From assembly GCF_017356035.1 (NCBI RefSeq), contig NZ_JAFIQX010000005.1, positions 399,549-463,548 on the forward strand: 64,000 bases of DNA, given 5' to 3'. Shown in pieces: positions 1 through 9,318 of the stretch. The translations under genes and the position numbers were made by a program. This DNA comes from Longitalea luteola. Lineage in GTDB: Bacteria; Bacteroidota; Bacteroidia; Chitinophagales; Chitinophagaceae. The notes under the pieces are model-generated. The model was not told where the DNA came from and searched no databases. It saw only the letters and a list, made by a program, of their open reading frames with translations. Within the stretch, counting starts at the first letter, position 1. Each line of letters opens with the position of its first letter.

Positions 1-879
1 CAGTTTTATGAATAGTTGATTGATGCGATCTGTTTCCGATCCGCGCCGTTGCATAAAATAAAACGCACGATGAATTTGTAAACCAGGAATGGTTAACCGA
101 ACGAGTTCGCCGTTCTTAAGCTGCCGGGCTACAGATCGTAAAGGTAAAAAGCCCAGGCATACATCATCGAGCAGGAAGTTCTTCAGCGCTTCTGTTCCTC
201 CCAAAACGATCTTATGTTTAATATCGGCGATGCTGATCCTGCATTTTTGCAGGGCTTCGGTTACGGCGGCTAAAGTGCCTGATCCTCTTTCGCGCAGCGC
301 AACGGGAATGGTCTTTAATTCTTCCGGCGCAATATTCTTTTTTTTCACAAGCTCACTTTTGGCACTGCAAACGGGAATCACTTCATCTGTTAAAAAGAAC
401 TGATATTTTACTGAGGTGATGGTGTTTCGTCCTTCAGTAATGGCAAGGTCAATTTCATGGTCGAGCAGCGCTTTGAGAATATTCTCGGAGTTCCGGTTTA
501 CCAGTTTCAATTCAATGTTGGGATATTGCTGATGAAAAGCGGAAAAAACGGGTGGAATAACATACAGGGAGATCGTTGTGCTGGTGCCCAGGGTGAGCGA
601 GCCTTTTGCCTGTTGCAGGTTCTTTTGTTTCGTGATATCGAACTCGAGCTGCCGTTGCAGTTCGCGGCCCTGTACTACATACTCAAGCAGTATTTTGCCT
701 TCGCTGGTGAGCGAAACGGTATTGCCCTTGCGTTCGAACAAACTTACTTTATAATGTTTTTCGAGCGATTGTATATGTTTCGTGATAGCCGGCTGACTGA
801 TATATAAAATGTCAGCGGCTTTGGAAAAGCTGAGATGGGTGGCTACTTCAAAAAATACTTCGTGACTATAACTGAGCAT
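1..879 (-). CDS. LysR-family transcriptional regulator (3' end cut by window edge)
   Basis: The minus-strand frame is open from an ATG at 879 to the window edge (293 codons), so only the last few residues are missing. The N-terminus is a typical LysR winged helix-turn-helix (FFEVATHLSFSKAADILYIS, then QPAITKHIQSLEKHY), followed by a LysR substrate-binding domain from about residue 90 (GSLTLGTSTTISLYVIPPVF). It should bind DNA and respond to a small effector; the effector is not evident. It lies 67 bp downstream of the universal stress protein gene on the same strand, separated by a perfect 46-bp palindrome. Family assignment is firm; the regulon is unknown. Confidence 0.93.
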   Translation of the reverse strand, partial: MLSYSHEVFFEVATHLSFSKAADILYISQPAITKHIQSLEKHYKVSLFERKGNTVSLTSEGKILLEYVVQGRELQRQLEFDITKQKNLQQAKGSLTLGTSTTISLYVIPPVFSAFHQQYPNIELKLVNRNSENILKALLDHEIDLAITEGRNTITSVKYQFFLTDEVIPVCSAKSELVKKKNIAPEELKTIPVALRERGSGTLAAVTEALQKCRISIADIKHKIVLGGTEALKNFLLDDVCLGFLPLRSVARQLKNGELVRLTIPGLQIHRAFYFMQRRGSETDRINQLFIKL

Positions 880-889
880 GTTGAGTATG

Positions 890-935
890 CCAGTTACCGG
901 GTGCCAGTTACCGGTAACTGGCACCCGGTAACTGG
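890..935. repeat. Perfect 46-bp palindrome between usp and lysR
   Basis: Positions 890-912 are the exact reverse complement of 913-935. Each arm is built from the words CCAGTTACCGGGTG and CCAGTTACC, the same words that recur in other intergenic gaps of this window. As RNA it would form a very stable stem in the lysR leader or usp trailer. It has no T-run, so it is not a classical terminator. Confidence 0.95.
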
Positions 936-945
936 TAACGCGATA

Positions 946-1773
946 TTATTCATGTATAGCTACAATGGGTATGTGGCTGTGGTAGGCCAGCTTTTTGGTA
1001 TGGCTGGTCTTGAACAGTCCACTGAGGAAAGAGCGTTCGCGCGGAACGATAACGATGAGGTCGATATTTTTATCATCGACGAACTGGCTGATGGCGTCAA
1101 AGAAATCGTACTGCCTGATGAAATAGAATTCGGGGCCATAGTCTTTCAGCATCAGTTCCAGTTTGGCTCTTTCCGCCTTGAACTCATCAGTAAGCTCAAC
1201 ATAGTGCTCACTATCTACATTCACAATATGCAGGGCGGGTTTAAACAGGTCGAGGGTTGCTTTCAGCGGTGCAACGGGAATGGTAGTATCCACGTCTTTA
1301 AAGTCGCTGGCCAGCACTACATTTTTGATCTTGCGGTATTTTGCATCCGGCGGAATGATCAGCACGGGGCAAACGCTTTCTTTAGCCATTTCGAGGGTGT
1401 TGCTGCCCATAAAGATCTGTTCGAGCCGGGTAGCGCCGGTGATGCCCATGATCACCATATCAATAGCCTGGTAGCGAACGTAGCGGCTAAGGGTTTCCAC
1501 GAGGGAGGAACCTTTTTCCATTGCAAACTCAATGGGCACCTGTGCCACCGCCAGCAATTCCTCTTTCAATTGAGTAAGCGCCTGGCTAAGAATGAGGCGG
1601 CGGTCGTCATCGTCTTCGGTTAGCGGTGAACCGTCTGACCCGCCGGTGATCTTGTCAGACACATGGATCAGGATGAGCTTTGCATTTTGAATGTCTGCCG
1701 CCATTTGTGCAGCAAAACGGGCTGCATTTTTCGATGTATCGGAAAAGTCAGTGGGAACCAGCAGTTTCTTCAT
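946..1773 (-). CDS. Universal stress protein, tandem UspA domains
   Basis: A 275-residue cytoplasmic protein with two UspA domains (about 1-140 and 150-275). The first domain starts MKKLLVPTDFSDTSKNAARF and carries the ATP-binding signature G-2x-G-9x-G-S in MGITGATRLEQIFMGSNT. The second starts NVVLASDFKD, and its corresponding loop (VPRERSFLSGLFKTS) is degenerate, so probably only the first half binds nucleotide. Tandem Usp proteins are common in Bacteroidota and are linked to stress and stationary phase. The gene precedes lysR on the same strand. Confidence 0.93.
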   Translation of the reverse strand: MKKLLVPTDFSDTSKNAARFAAQMAADIQNAKLILIHVSDKITGGSDGSPLTEDDDDRRLILSQALTQLKEELLAVAQVPIEFAMEKGSSLVETLSRYVRYQAIDMVIMGITGATRLEQIFMGSNTLEMAKESVCPVLIIPPDAKYRKIKNVVLASDFKDVDTTIPVAPLKATLDLFKPALHIVNVDSEHYVELTDEFKAERAKLELMLKDYGPEFYFIRQYDFFDAISQFVDDKNIDLIVIVPRERSFLSGLFKTSHTKKLAYHSHIPIVAIHE

Positions 1774-1915
1774 GTATTTGATTGTTTTTGGGAAGTTACA
1801 AATTAATGATCATTCAATAAAGAGGATCAATCGTTTGCATTAATTTTAAAAGCTGGAGAGCTGATAATTTCCCTAATTTTAAAACCGCCATAATCGTAAA
1901 TATTCAATGACTAAT

Positions 1916-3823
1916 ATGAAACAGATCAGTTTGTTATTTGCCAGTTTCTGGATGATTGCTTCCGCCGTATCCCAAACCACGCAGGAGATATCCATTATCC
2001 CGCAGCCGGTTTCCCTTGAAAAAAAGAACACCCGCTTTGTTTTGAACGCTCAAACCAAAATAGCGGCCGATAGTAAAAATGCCGATGTGCAGCGTATCGC
2101 CGGCTTCTTTACAGGCCAGGTAAAAAAAGCTACCGGTTTTGCGCTGGGGCAGGCAGCACCGGCAGCTAAAACAAATGTGATCAGTTTTTCGCTGAACCGC
2201 ACCCCTGATAAATCAATTGGAAAAGAGGGCTACACTTTAGATGTAACCGCCACCGGCGTGCAGATTGCTGCCAACGACGCTGCGGGCTTGTTTTATGGCG
2301 TGCAAACCCTGTTGCAGTTGCTGCCCAAGGAAATTGTAAGTGAATCGGTGGTCAAAAAAGCCTCCTGGACCATTCCCGGAGTGCAGATAACCGATTATCC
2401 GCGCTTTGCCTGGCGCGGACTGATGTTCGATGTAGCCCGGCACTTCTTCACCAAAGAACAGGTAAAACAGTTCATAGACGATATGGTGCGGTATAAATAC
2501 AATTTATTGCACTTACACCTTACTGATGACCAGGGCTGGCGCATCGAGATCAAATCGCTGCCTAAGTTGACCGAAGTGGGCGCCTGGCGGGTTGATAAGA
2601 CCGGTACATTCGGTACATTCACACCCCCTGCTGAAAATGAGCCACGCACTTACGGCGGCTTCTATACCCATAACGATATTAAAGAGCTGGTGCAATATGC
2701 GGCCGACCGTTATGTGAACATCCTGCCTGAAGTGGATGTGCCCGGCCATAGCATGGCAATGGTTGCTGCTTACCCGGAACTCTCCTGCACACCGGGCACC
2801 TACCGCGTTAACTCGGGCGAAAAATTCATGCAGTGGACCGATACCGGCTTTTATGCACTGATAGATAATACGCTTTGTCCGGCCAATGACAAAGTATACG
2901 AGGCGCTTGATAAAGTGTTTACGGAAGTAGCCCAACTGTTCCCGTTCCAATATATTCATATGGGTGGCGATGAATGCGCCAAGAATTTTTGGGAGAAGAG
3001 CGATGCCATCAAACAGCTGATGCAGCGGGAGAACCTGAAAGACCTGCATGAAGTGCAAAGTTATTTTGTAAAAAAAGTAGAGAAGATCATTGAATCGAAA
3101 GGCAAAAAGATGATAGGCTGGGATGAGATCCTCGAAGGCGGCCTGGCGCCCAATGCGGCTGTTATGAGCTGGCGCGGATCGAAGGGTGGGGCAGAAGCCG
3201 CCAGGTTGCAACATGAGGTTGTAATGAGCCCAAACAATCATACTTACATAGACCTGATGCAGGGCGATCCGGCTATTGAACCGCCCGTTTATAAAAGCGT
3301 ACGGTTGAAATCGTCTTACCAGTTTGAACCGGTGCCCGCAGGTGTAGATCCCAAATTCATCAAGGGCGGACAAGCCAATTTATGGACGGAACAGATCTAC
3401 AATATGCGCCATTTGCAATATATGGTGTGGCCGCGTGCCTTTGCAGTGGCAGAAAGTGTTTGGTCGCCCGCAGAAAAAAAGAACTGGAACGATTTCATCC
3501 GCCGCGTGGAAGATCATTTTGAACGGTTCGATGTGGCCGAGATCAAGTATGCGCCCAGCATGTACGAACCTATTTTCGATGTAAGCAAAGATGGCGAGCT
3601 GCTGAAGCTGACGATGAGCACAGAGGTGGAAGGACTGGACATTTATTACAGCTTCGATAATTCATTCCCCGATCGTTTTTATCCCAGGTATACCAAGCCG
3701 GTACAGATCCCCAGGGATGCGGTAAATGTTCGGGTGATCACGTATAAAGGAAAAGAACCTGCCGGCCGCATGATCACAATTCCGGTGGCTGAGCTAAGAA
3801 AACGTGCTGACAAGAAAAAATAA
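1916..3823 (+). CDS. Secreted beta-N-acetylhexosaminidase, GH20
   Basis: The protein hydrolyses terminal N-acetylhexosamine residues (chitooligosaccharides, glycans). I choose the ATG at 1916, three codons inside the longest frame, because it gives a clean signal peptide (MKQISLLFASFWMIASAVSQ). After a GH20b-like N-terminal domain (about 25-150) comes the catalytic barrel from ITDYPRFAWRGLMFDVARHF. The substrate-assisted Asp-Glu pair is in YIHMGGDECAK, and WDEILEGG and the C-terminal WPRAFAVAESVW are also typical. A chitobiase-type C-terminal domain (GLDIYYSFDNSFPDRFYPRY) follows. The length of about 635 residues is normal. A strong terminator follows the stop. Confidence 0.97.
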   Translation: MKQISLLFASFWMIASAVSQTTQEISIIPQPVSLEKKNTRFVLNAQTKIAADSKNADVQRIAGFFTGQVKKATGFALGQAAPAAKTNVISFSLNRTPDKSIGKEGYTLDVTATGVQIAANDAAGLFYGVQTLLQLLPKEIVSESVVKKASWTIPGVQITDYPRFAWRGLMFDVARHFFTKEQVKQFIDDMVRYKYNLLHLHLTDDQGWRIEIKSLPKLTEVGAWRVDKTGTFGTFTPPAENEPRTYGGFYTHNDIKELVQYAADRYVNILPEVDVPGHSMAMVAAYPELSCTPGTYRVNSGEKFMQWTDTGFYALIDNTLCPANDKVYEALDKVFTEVAQLFPFQYIHMGGDECAKNFWEKSDAIKQLMQRENLKDLHEVQSYFVKKVEKIIESKGKKMIGWDEILEGGLAPNAAVMSWRGSKGGAEAARLQHEVVMSPNNHTYIDLMQGDPAIEPPVYKSVRLKSSYQFEPVPAGVDPKFIKGGQANLWTEQIYNMRHLQYMVWPRAFAVAESVWSPAEKKNWNDFIRRVEDHFERFDVAEIKYAPSMYEPIFDVSKDGELLKLTMSTEVEGLDIYYSFDNSFPDRFYPRYTKPVQIPRDAVNVRVITYKGKEPAGRMITIPVAELRKRADKKK

Positions 3824-3838
3824 TGTGGTAATCTGATA

Positions 3839-3884
3839 ATACAAAAGATCCGATGGCCAGGGCCATCGGATCTTTTGTATTTAA
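3839..3884. terminator. Strong bidirectional hairpin after GH20 gene
   Basis: A 20-bp perfect stem (3839-3858 with 3861-3880, core GATCCGATGGCC) closes on an AG centre, and the outer AAAAG/CTTTT pairs give T-rich tails on both strands. It ends the hexosaminidase transcript. Confidence 0.88.
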
Positions 3885-4526
3885 AAATAAAATAGGAACG
3901 CCGGCCGTACTATGTTTAATCCTTCACGTGTACATGGGCGTTCCCCTGGCAAGAAGATATTTTATACTAGAAAAGTAAAATCGATTTTAAAAAATAACGT
4001 TCGGCCTTTTCAAGTTAACGGCAAAATATTATTTGTCCTAATATCTAATATGATGATTATGCTAAGTTTTTACAGGCATGATTGAGCGATTTACCTGCTG
4101 TTTTTGCACAGCTTTGCCCTGCAAAATTAATGTTAGCACATGCGATCTATACAGGTAACCCGAATAGTTAACTGAAGGCGCAACGGATTTATTGCATGAT
4201 GTGTCAATTAAAAAGATCATCGGCCCTGTATAACAAGGTGATGATTAACCGCTAAGCTGACATAGTGGTTCTGCATCTGTATTTTTACGGGTTACGATTA
4301 ATCAATCATTGCGAAAGTCCTGGCGGTACCCGTCGGGACTTTTTGTAGAAATAATGTCTCAGGTTGACAGTCACTACAATTGTTGAAATGGCGTCAGTTT
4401 GGGGTTTACAGTTTCCTTAACAGCGTTTATTGGCCGAATTGTGGTCAGGCACAAATAATGTAGCCTTGGTGTAGTTACTAAAAACAACAATATTCAAATA
4501 GGTAAGTTAAGGGGTATTATCATCAC
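3885..4526. other. Gene-free gap holding an orphan terminator
   Basis: The gap from 3824 to 4661 has no convincing ORF. It contains the GH20 terminator, then two further plus-strand terminator-like hairpins (4314-4344 and 4527-4564) that follow no gene, and the icd terminator at 4587-4620. Plus-strand terminators without coding sequence upstream suggest one or two short non-coding transcripts, but I recognise no RNA family here. Confidence 0.5.
4314..4344 (+). terminator. Orphan intrinsic terminator
   Basis: AAAGTCC (4314-4320) pairs with GGACTTT (4336-4342) around a GC-rich loop and is followed by TTTTT-rich sequence. No ORF ends upstream. Confidence 0.65.
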
Positions 4527-4564
4527 AAAGGCTTCTCCCGGTTTTTCCGGGAGGGCCTTTTTTC
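4527..4564 (+). terminator. Orphan intrinsic terminator
   Basis: AAAGGCTTCTCCCGG (4527-4541) pairs with CCGGGAGGGCCTTT (4547-4560) and leads into a run of six or more T. No ORF ends upstream, so it may end a small RNA. Confidence 0.75.
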
Positions 4565-4586
4565 GTTCAGGCAGGGCAGAAGCAAC

Positions 4587-4620
4587 AAAAAAGCGTCCCG
4601 GCGGGGCCAGAACGCTTTTT
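4587..4620 (-). terminator. icd terminator
   Basis: On the minus strand AAAAAGCGT pairs with ACGCTTTTT around a GC-rich centre, 42 bp after the icd stop codon. Confidence 0.8.
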
Positions 4621-4661
4621 GTATATGTGTAACCAGTTTATTTTGTTAAGCTGGCGGCTTA

Positions 4662-5894
4662 TTAAGCCATTTTCTTTTTCAGGTTAGCATCGATCGCATC
4701 CAGGAATTCTTCAGTATACAGGTAGTGTTTTCCATGTTCTACTTTATTTCCATGAATACAAACGGCCAAATCTTTAGTCATTTTGCCACTTTCAACTGTT
4801 TCTATACAGGTAGACTCTAATGTGTTGCAGAAGTCGATAAGGGCCTGGTTGCCGTCCAGTTTACCGCGGAAGGCCAAACCTCTTGTCCATGCAAAGATCG
4901 AAGCGATGGGGTTGGTGCTGGTACGTTTACCAGCCTGGTGGTCGCGGTAGTGACGGGTAACAGTACCGTGGGCTGCTTCGGCTTCCATGGTCTTGCCGTC
5001 AGGAGTGATCAATACTGAGGTCATTAAGCCCAGAGAACCAAATCCTTGTGCAACGGTGTCGCTTTGAACGTCGCCATCGTAGTTCTTACAGGCCCAAACG
5101 AAATTACCGTTCCATTTCAGGGCGCTGGCTACCATGTCATCGATCAGGCGGTGTTCGTACACGATATTGGCTTCCTGGAACGCCTGTTTGAACTCATTGT
5201 CAAAGATCTCCTGGAAGATATCCTTGAAACGGCCATCGTATTTTTTCAAAATGGTGTTTTTTGTACTCAAATACAACGGCCATTTTTTGTTCAGGGCCAT
5301 GTTGAAGCAGCTGCGGGCAAAACCCTTGATGCTTTCGTCGGTGTTGTACATGGTGAGGGCCACGCCATCGCCTTTGAAGTTGAATACTTCAAACGTTTGT
5401 GGTTCGCCGCCATCTTCAGGGGTAAAGGTCATAGTAAGTTTACCTTTTCCTTTGATCACGGAATCAGTAGCGCGGTACTGGTCGCCAAAAGCGTGACGGC
5501 CAACGATGATCGGAGCGGTCCAGTTGGTAACAAGGCGGGGAATATTGTTGATTACGATAGGTTCACGGAATACAGTACCATCGAGAATGTTACGGATGGT
5601 ACCATTGGGGCTCTTCCACATTTGTTTCAGGGAGAACTCTTTTACGCGGGCTTCGTCGGGTGTGATAGTAGCACATTTGATTCCAACACCATACTGTTTG
5701 ATAGCATTGGCGGCATCAATAGTTACCTGGTCATTGGTTTTGTCGCGGTATTCAATACCCAGGTCGTAATACTTAATATCGACGTTAATGTAGGGAAGGA
5801 TGAGTTTATCCTTGATGAACTTCCAGATAATGCGTGTCATTTCATCGCCATCCAGTTCTACAACAGGATTCTGTACATTGATTTTTTGTGCCAT
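4662..5894 (-). CDS. icd: NADP-dependent isocitrate dehydrogenase (eukaryotic-like type)
   Basis: The enzyme converts isocitrate and NADP+ to 2-oxoglutarate, CO2 and NADPH in the TCA cycle. The 410-residue length and the opening ([20 protein letters not shown]) are those of the homodimeric type II family shared with eukaryotic IDH1/2 rather than the E. coli type. Substrate and metal motifs are seen in [39 protein letters not shown] and the cofactor loop [11 protein letters not shown]. The start is supported by a Bacteroidota promoter at 5926-5956. Single gene, own terminator. Confidence 0.97.
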   Translation of the reverse strand: MAQKINVQNPVVELDGDEMTRIIWKFIKDKLILPYINVDIKYYDLGIEYRDKTNDQVTIDAANAIKQYGVGIKCATITPDEARVKEFSLKQMWKSPNGTIRNILDGTVFREPIVINNIPRLVTNWTAPIIVGRHAFGDQYRATDSVIKGKGKLTMTFTPEDGGEPQTFEVFNFKGDGVALTMYNTDESIKGFARSCFNMALNKKWPLYLSTKNTILKKYDGRFKDIFQEIFDNEFKQAFQEANIVYEHRLIDDMVASALKWNGNFVWACKNYDGDVQSDTVAQGFGSLGLMTSVLITPDGKTMEAEAAHGTVTRHYRDHQAGKRTSTNPIASIFAWTRGLAFRGKLDGNQALIDFCNTLESTCIETVESGKMTKDLAVCIHGNKVEHGKHYLYTEEFLDAIDANLKKKMA

Positions 5895-5925
5895 AAATGC
5901 TTTTTTTTGCCTTCAAATAAGGGTG

Positions 5926-5956
5926 CAAACCTACAGCAGAATGGCCAAATGTGCAA
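5926..5956 (-). promoter_or_regulatory. icd promoter (-33 TTG, -7 TAGGTTTG)
   Basis: On the minus strand TTG (5954-5956) is separated by 20 nt from TAGGTTTG (5926-5933), matching the Bacteroidota housekeeping consensus TTG-N19-21-TAnnTTTG, about 30 nt upstream of the icd ATG. Confidence 0.75.
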
Positions 5957-6086
5957 AAGGCTTTTTAGCGCCCAACCAGTACAGGTGTATGATGTTTTCC
6001 ATAGCGCCGGTACATAGTAGTACCTAAAAAAGGGAAGCTCCCGGCTAAACGGCTACAACAATTGTTGATAAACTATAACTTGCAAT

Positions 6087-6689
6087 ATGGTTGCTATATT
6101 ACAAAAATATATAGACCAGTTCATTGATCTTCCGGCTGAAGAACTGGAAGCGCTCATCAATTCCATTGAAGTAAGATCTGTTGATAAGAAAGTTCGGCTC
6201 ACCGATGTTAATGAAACGGAGAAGTACTTATATTTCGTAATTAAAGGGCTGGCGCGTAAGTTTTTCTATAAAGGCAAAGAAGAGATCATTACCCAGATAG
6301 CCAAAGAAGGTGAATTGATCTCCTCCTCCGTGTCGTATTTTTCTGGAATGCCTTCAGGATATGTGGTAGAAACCATTGAGCCCACTACGTTTTACTCGCT
6401 TCACCATGACAGGGCAGAACAGTTGTATAGCCGGTACCCTAAGCTCGAACGCCTCAGCCGTTTGATCATTACCGAGCTGTTCCTGCAAAAAGAGGTTTGG
6501 GAGCTGGAACGCATCCGGTTCAGTACAAAAGAACGATTTTTACGTTTTATGACCGATAATCCGGAACTGTTTCAGCGGGTGCCGCAAAAATACCTGGCAT
6601 CCTACCTGAACATAAAACCGGAAACATTCAGCCGGCTGAAGCATTTGCTGAGAACCAAAAAAAGCTCAGATGCTCCTTATCTTAAATGA
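6087..6689 (+). CDS. Crp/Fnr-family regulator, first of a tandem pair
   Basis: A 200-residue protein with an N-terminal cyclic-nucleotide-binding-like beta-roll (about 20-125) and a C-terminal helix-turn-helix ending VPQKYLASYLNIKPETFSRL, where the recognition helix is expected. Bacteroidota Crp-like regulators of this length are common and most have no assigned ligand; I see no iron-sulfur cysteine set, so it is not a classical Fnr. It is followed after 9 bp by a paralogue with an almost identical C-terminal helix. The ATG at 6087 is the only good start. Confidence 0.88.
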   Translation: MVAILQKYIDQFIDLPAEELEALINSIEVRSVDKKVRLTDVNETEKYLYFVIKGLARKFFYKGKEEIITQIAKEGELISSSVSYFSGMPSGYVVETIEPTTFYSLHHDRAEQLYSRYPKLERLSRLIITELFLQKEVWELERIRFSTKERFLRFMTDNPELFQRVPQKYLASYLNIKPETFSRLKHLLRTKKSSDAPYLK

Positions 6690-6698
6690 TGTTTTTTT

Positions 6699-7310
6699 AT
6701 GGGGGATAAAAATATTGTTGCCAGGGAATGCTACGAACAGTTACTGGCACACCTGCAGCGGTTTTCGCCAATCAGCCGCGAAGGGATTGAACAATTAATA
6801 CCTTACCTGGAGATCCGCCGTTTCGATAAAAAAAAGAAACTGGTAAACCAGGGCGACATGGAGGATTATCTAAATGTCGTGATCAAAGGGCTCGTACGCA
6901 AATACATTCCATCTTCCATAAGGGGTGAAGTAACCCTGCAACTGGCCACCGAAGGCCATTTTATTCAATCAGAACTTTCCTTCCATCACCGGGTTCCCTC
7001 TGAAGTGGTTATTCAAACCCTGGAACCAACCGTACTGGTGTCGGTCAGGTTCGACCGTATGCAGGAAGCAATGGATAAAGTGCCGGAAGCCGAAACATTG
7101 GGCCGCGCCATTATCATGCAGATGTTCATTAAAAAAGACAGCCGCTATTTCGAGCAGTTAAAAACATCTACCCGCGCGCGTTTTATCGAATACATGAACA
7201 CGCACCCGCATATGCTGCAACGCGTGCCTCAAAAAGTACTTGCTTCTTACCTCAATATAAAACCAGAAACTTTCAGCCGGTTAAAGCACTTACTGTATCT
7301 AAAAAAATAG
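6699..7310 (+). CDS. Crp/Fnr-family regulator, second of a tandem pair
   Basis: A 203-residue paralogue of the preceding gene with the same architecture: beta-roll sensor (DKKKKLVNQGDMEDYLNVVI) and C-terminal DNA-binding helix with VPQKVLASYLNIKPETFSRL, nearly identical to its neighbour. The two are 9 bp apart and probably co-transcribed. The sensor domains differ much more than the DNA-binding helices, which suggests a shared operator but different inputs; that is inference. Confidence 0.88.
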   Translation: MGDKNIVARECYEQLLAHLQRFSPISREGIEQLIPYLEIRRFDKKKKLVNQGDMEDYLNVVIKGLVRKYIPSSIRGEVTLQLATEGHFIQSELSFHHRVPSEVVIQTLEPTVLVSVRFDRMQEAMDKVPEAETLGRAIIMQMFIKKDSRYFEQLKTSTRARFIEYMNTHPHMLQRVPQKVLASYLNIKPETFSRLKHLLYLKK

Positions 7311-7321
7311 TTCATTGGTTC

Positions 7322-7434
7322 CTGAGTTATTAAGTTATTAAGTTATTAAGTTCTTTAGTTCTTTAGTTCATGAACTCATAACCTTTTTCAAAACTGAATA
7401 ACTTATGAACTGAATAACTGATGAACTGAACAAC
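7322..7434. repeat. AAGTTATT/AGTTCTTT short-word tract with opposing arms
   Basis: The gap between convergent genes starts with AGTTATTAAGTTATTAAGTT and AGTTCTTTAGTTCTTTAGTT words and continues with complementary-looking words (CTGAATAACTTATGAACTG). The left and right halves could pair to form an imperfect AT-rich stem between the two convergent genes. Confidence 0.7.
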
Positions 7435-9318
7435 TTAAAGATTAACCACAAGGATGGGGATCTTCAATTCATGCCTCACAGAGTTAATTGTTTCCCCGTA
7501 TAACCAGTCTTTGATACCGCTGTGCCGGTGAGCGCCTATAACCAGCATATCGGCGCCGGATTCCTTAATAATGCGAATGATCTCCCCGGCCCGGTGCCTG
7601 AAGCCCAGATGACAGGTTGCTGTAAGGCCCTGCTCCCGCAGCTGTTGCATATAGGACTGCAGGCGGGCTTCATCGTGCCTGGTTTCATAATCGTCACTTT
7701 CCTTACCCAATATTCGGGCAGAAGCACTTTCCACAACATGGATGAGCACATATTCGGCATTGCCATGTCCCTGCCCAATGGCGTGCGCCAGCAGCGTATC
7801 GTCGTGCTCCCCGAAGTCGAGGGCCACTGCAATCTTTTTGTAGGTTGGAATATGGAGCGTATTTAATCCTTCCATCTGCGGGTGCATTTGAATGCTGCCT
7901 GCTTTCAGGCGTTTGCTGAATACCGGGTAGAAAATAATATAAAGCAAGAGCGCCAGGAAAACCACTCCACCTGTAATGATCAGTGCTTTCCAGAAAATAT
8001 TGGTTGACCCGGCAAAAAAGGAACTGGCTTCATTCACCAGCATGCGAATATTCAGGTACACGAGTATGGTGGTAACGATCCAGGCTATAACCTGTACAAC
8101 AGGTTTAATGGCGTAGTCGCCCATGGTCTTTTTATCGCTTACAAAGTGAATGAGCGGAATGATGGCAAAGCCCAGTTGCATACTTAAAATAACCTGGCTT
8201 AACACCAGCAGGGCGTCCACTTCCTTTTCACCCGCAATGGCAATGACCAGGATGGCCGGAACAATGGCCAGTAAACGGGTGAGTAGTCGTCGCATCCAGG
8301 GATTAATGCGCAGGCGAAGATAGCCTTCCATTACGATCTGTCCGGCCAGCGTGCCAGTCACCGTAGAGCTTTGTCCGGCGGCGATCAGCGCAACGGCAAA
8401 CAGCACCGGCGCAACCGATGAGCCTAATAAACCCGACAGCAATTGATGGGCCTGCTTGATCTCGGCTACTTCAACCATGCCCTTTTTAAAGAAGGTGGTA
8501 GCAGCCAGAATTAATATGGCAGCGTTTACGAGAAATGCCACATTGAGGGCTACGGCCGAATCGATGAAACTCCATTTCAGCGCTTGTTTTATGCCTTCTT
8601 TTGTTTTGGCGATCTTGCGGGTTTGCACCAGTGCAGAATGTAAATACAAATTGTGTGGCATTACCGTAGCGCCGATGATACCAATGGCAATGTACAACGC
8701 CTGGTCATTGGGCAGGGTAGGCACTAACCCGGTAGCTATTTCACCTAAGACCGGTTTGGCAATAAGTATCTCTACAAGGAATGAAACGCCAACAATAGCT
8801 ACCAGTCCAATGATGAATGCTTCCATTTTACGAATGCCGAGCCTTTGCAGGAACAGTAATAAGAAGGTATCGAATACGGTGATGGCTACGCCCCAGATCA
8901 GCGGTAAACCTGTTAACAGGTTAATACCGATGGCCATACCCAGCACTTCAGCCAGGTCGGTAGCGGCAATAGCTACTTCGGCGAGGATATAGAGGATAAA
9001 GTTTACCGGGCGGGGGTAGGTTTCGCGGTTAGCCTGCGCCAGGTCGCGGCCGCGCACAATACCCAGCCGGGCCGAAAGGCTTTGCAGCAGCAGGGCCATC
9101 AGGTTACTCATCAATAACACCCAGATGAGGGCATAACCAAAGCGGCTGCCGCCTGCCAGGTCGGTGGCCCAGTTGCCGGGGTCCATATACCCTACGCTCA
9201 CCAGGTAGGCCGGACCAAAAAAAGCCAGGATGCGGCGCCAGCCAACGCTTTTTTTACTGATATCAACCGATTCGTGCACCTCACTTAACGAAGCATCTCC
9301 TTTTATTCTATTCATCAT
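7435..9318 (-). CDS. mntH: Nramp-type divalent metal transporter fused to a UspA domain
   Basis: Residues 1 to about 480 form an Nramp proton-coupled Mn2+/Fe2+ importer with many membrane segments; the metal-site motifs DPGN (GYMDPGNWATDLAGG) and MPHNLYLHS are intact. From about residue 485 a complete UspA domain follows (KKIAVALDFGEHDD to GAHRHSGIKDWLYGETINSV), including a G-2x-G-9x-G-like nucleotide loop. The Nramp-Usp fusion makes the protein 627 residues instead of about 420-450. The start overlaps the upstream repressor gene by 11 bp, so the two are one operon controlled by metal. Confidence 0.93.
   Translation of the reverse strand: MMNRIKGDASLSEVHESVDISKKSVGWRRILAFFGPAYLVSVGYMDPGNWATDLAGGSRFGYALIWVLLMSNLMALLLQSLSARLGIVRGRDLAQANRETYPRPVNFILYILAEVAIAATDLAEVLGMAIGINLLTGLPLIWGVAITVFDTFLLLFLQRLGIRKMEAFIIGLVAIVGVSFLVEILIAKPVLGEIATGLVPTLPNDQALYIAIGIIGATVMPHNLYLHSALVQTRKIAKTKEGIKQALKWSFIDSAVALNVAFLVNAAILILAATTFFKKGMVEVAEIKQAHQLLSGLLGSSVAPVLFAVALIAAGQSSTVTGTLAGQIVMEGYLRLRINPWMRRLLTRLLAIVPAILVIAIAGEKEVDALLVLSQVILSMQLGFAIIPLIHFVSDKKTMGDYAIKPVVQVIAWIVTTILVYLNIRMLVNEASSFFAGSTNIFWKALIITGGVVFLALLLYIIFYPVFSKRLKAGSIQMHPQMEGLNTLHIPTYKKIAVALDFGEHDDTLLAHAIGQGHGNAEYVLIHVVESASARILGKESDDYETRHDEARLQSYMQQLREQGLTATCHLGFRHRAGEIIRIIKESGADMLVIGAHRHSGIKDWLYGETINSVRHELKIPILVVNL

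Noticed and set aside
835..1623. Plus-strand frame of 262 codons opposite the universal stress protein
   Set aside because: It covers the antisense of a well-recognised Usp gene and includes the palindrome.
2513..3373. Minus-strand frame opposite the GH20 gene
   Set aside because: Antisense shadow of a catalytic domain with intact motifs in the plus frame.
4200..4350. Riboswitch before the orphan terminator at 4314
   Set aside because: No recognisable aptamer motif, and the hairpin is not followed by a plus-strand gene.
5046..6017. Plus-strand frame of 323 codons opposite icd
   Set aside because: Shadow of isocitrate dehydrogenase; no family similarity.
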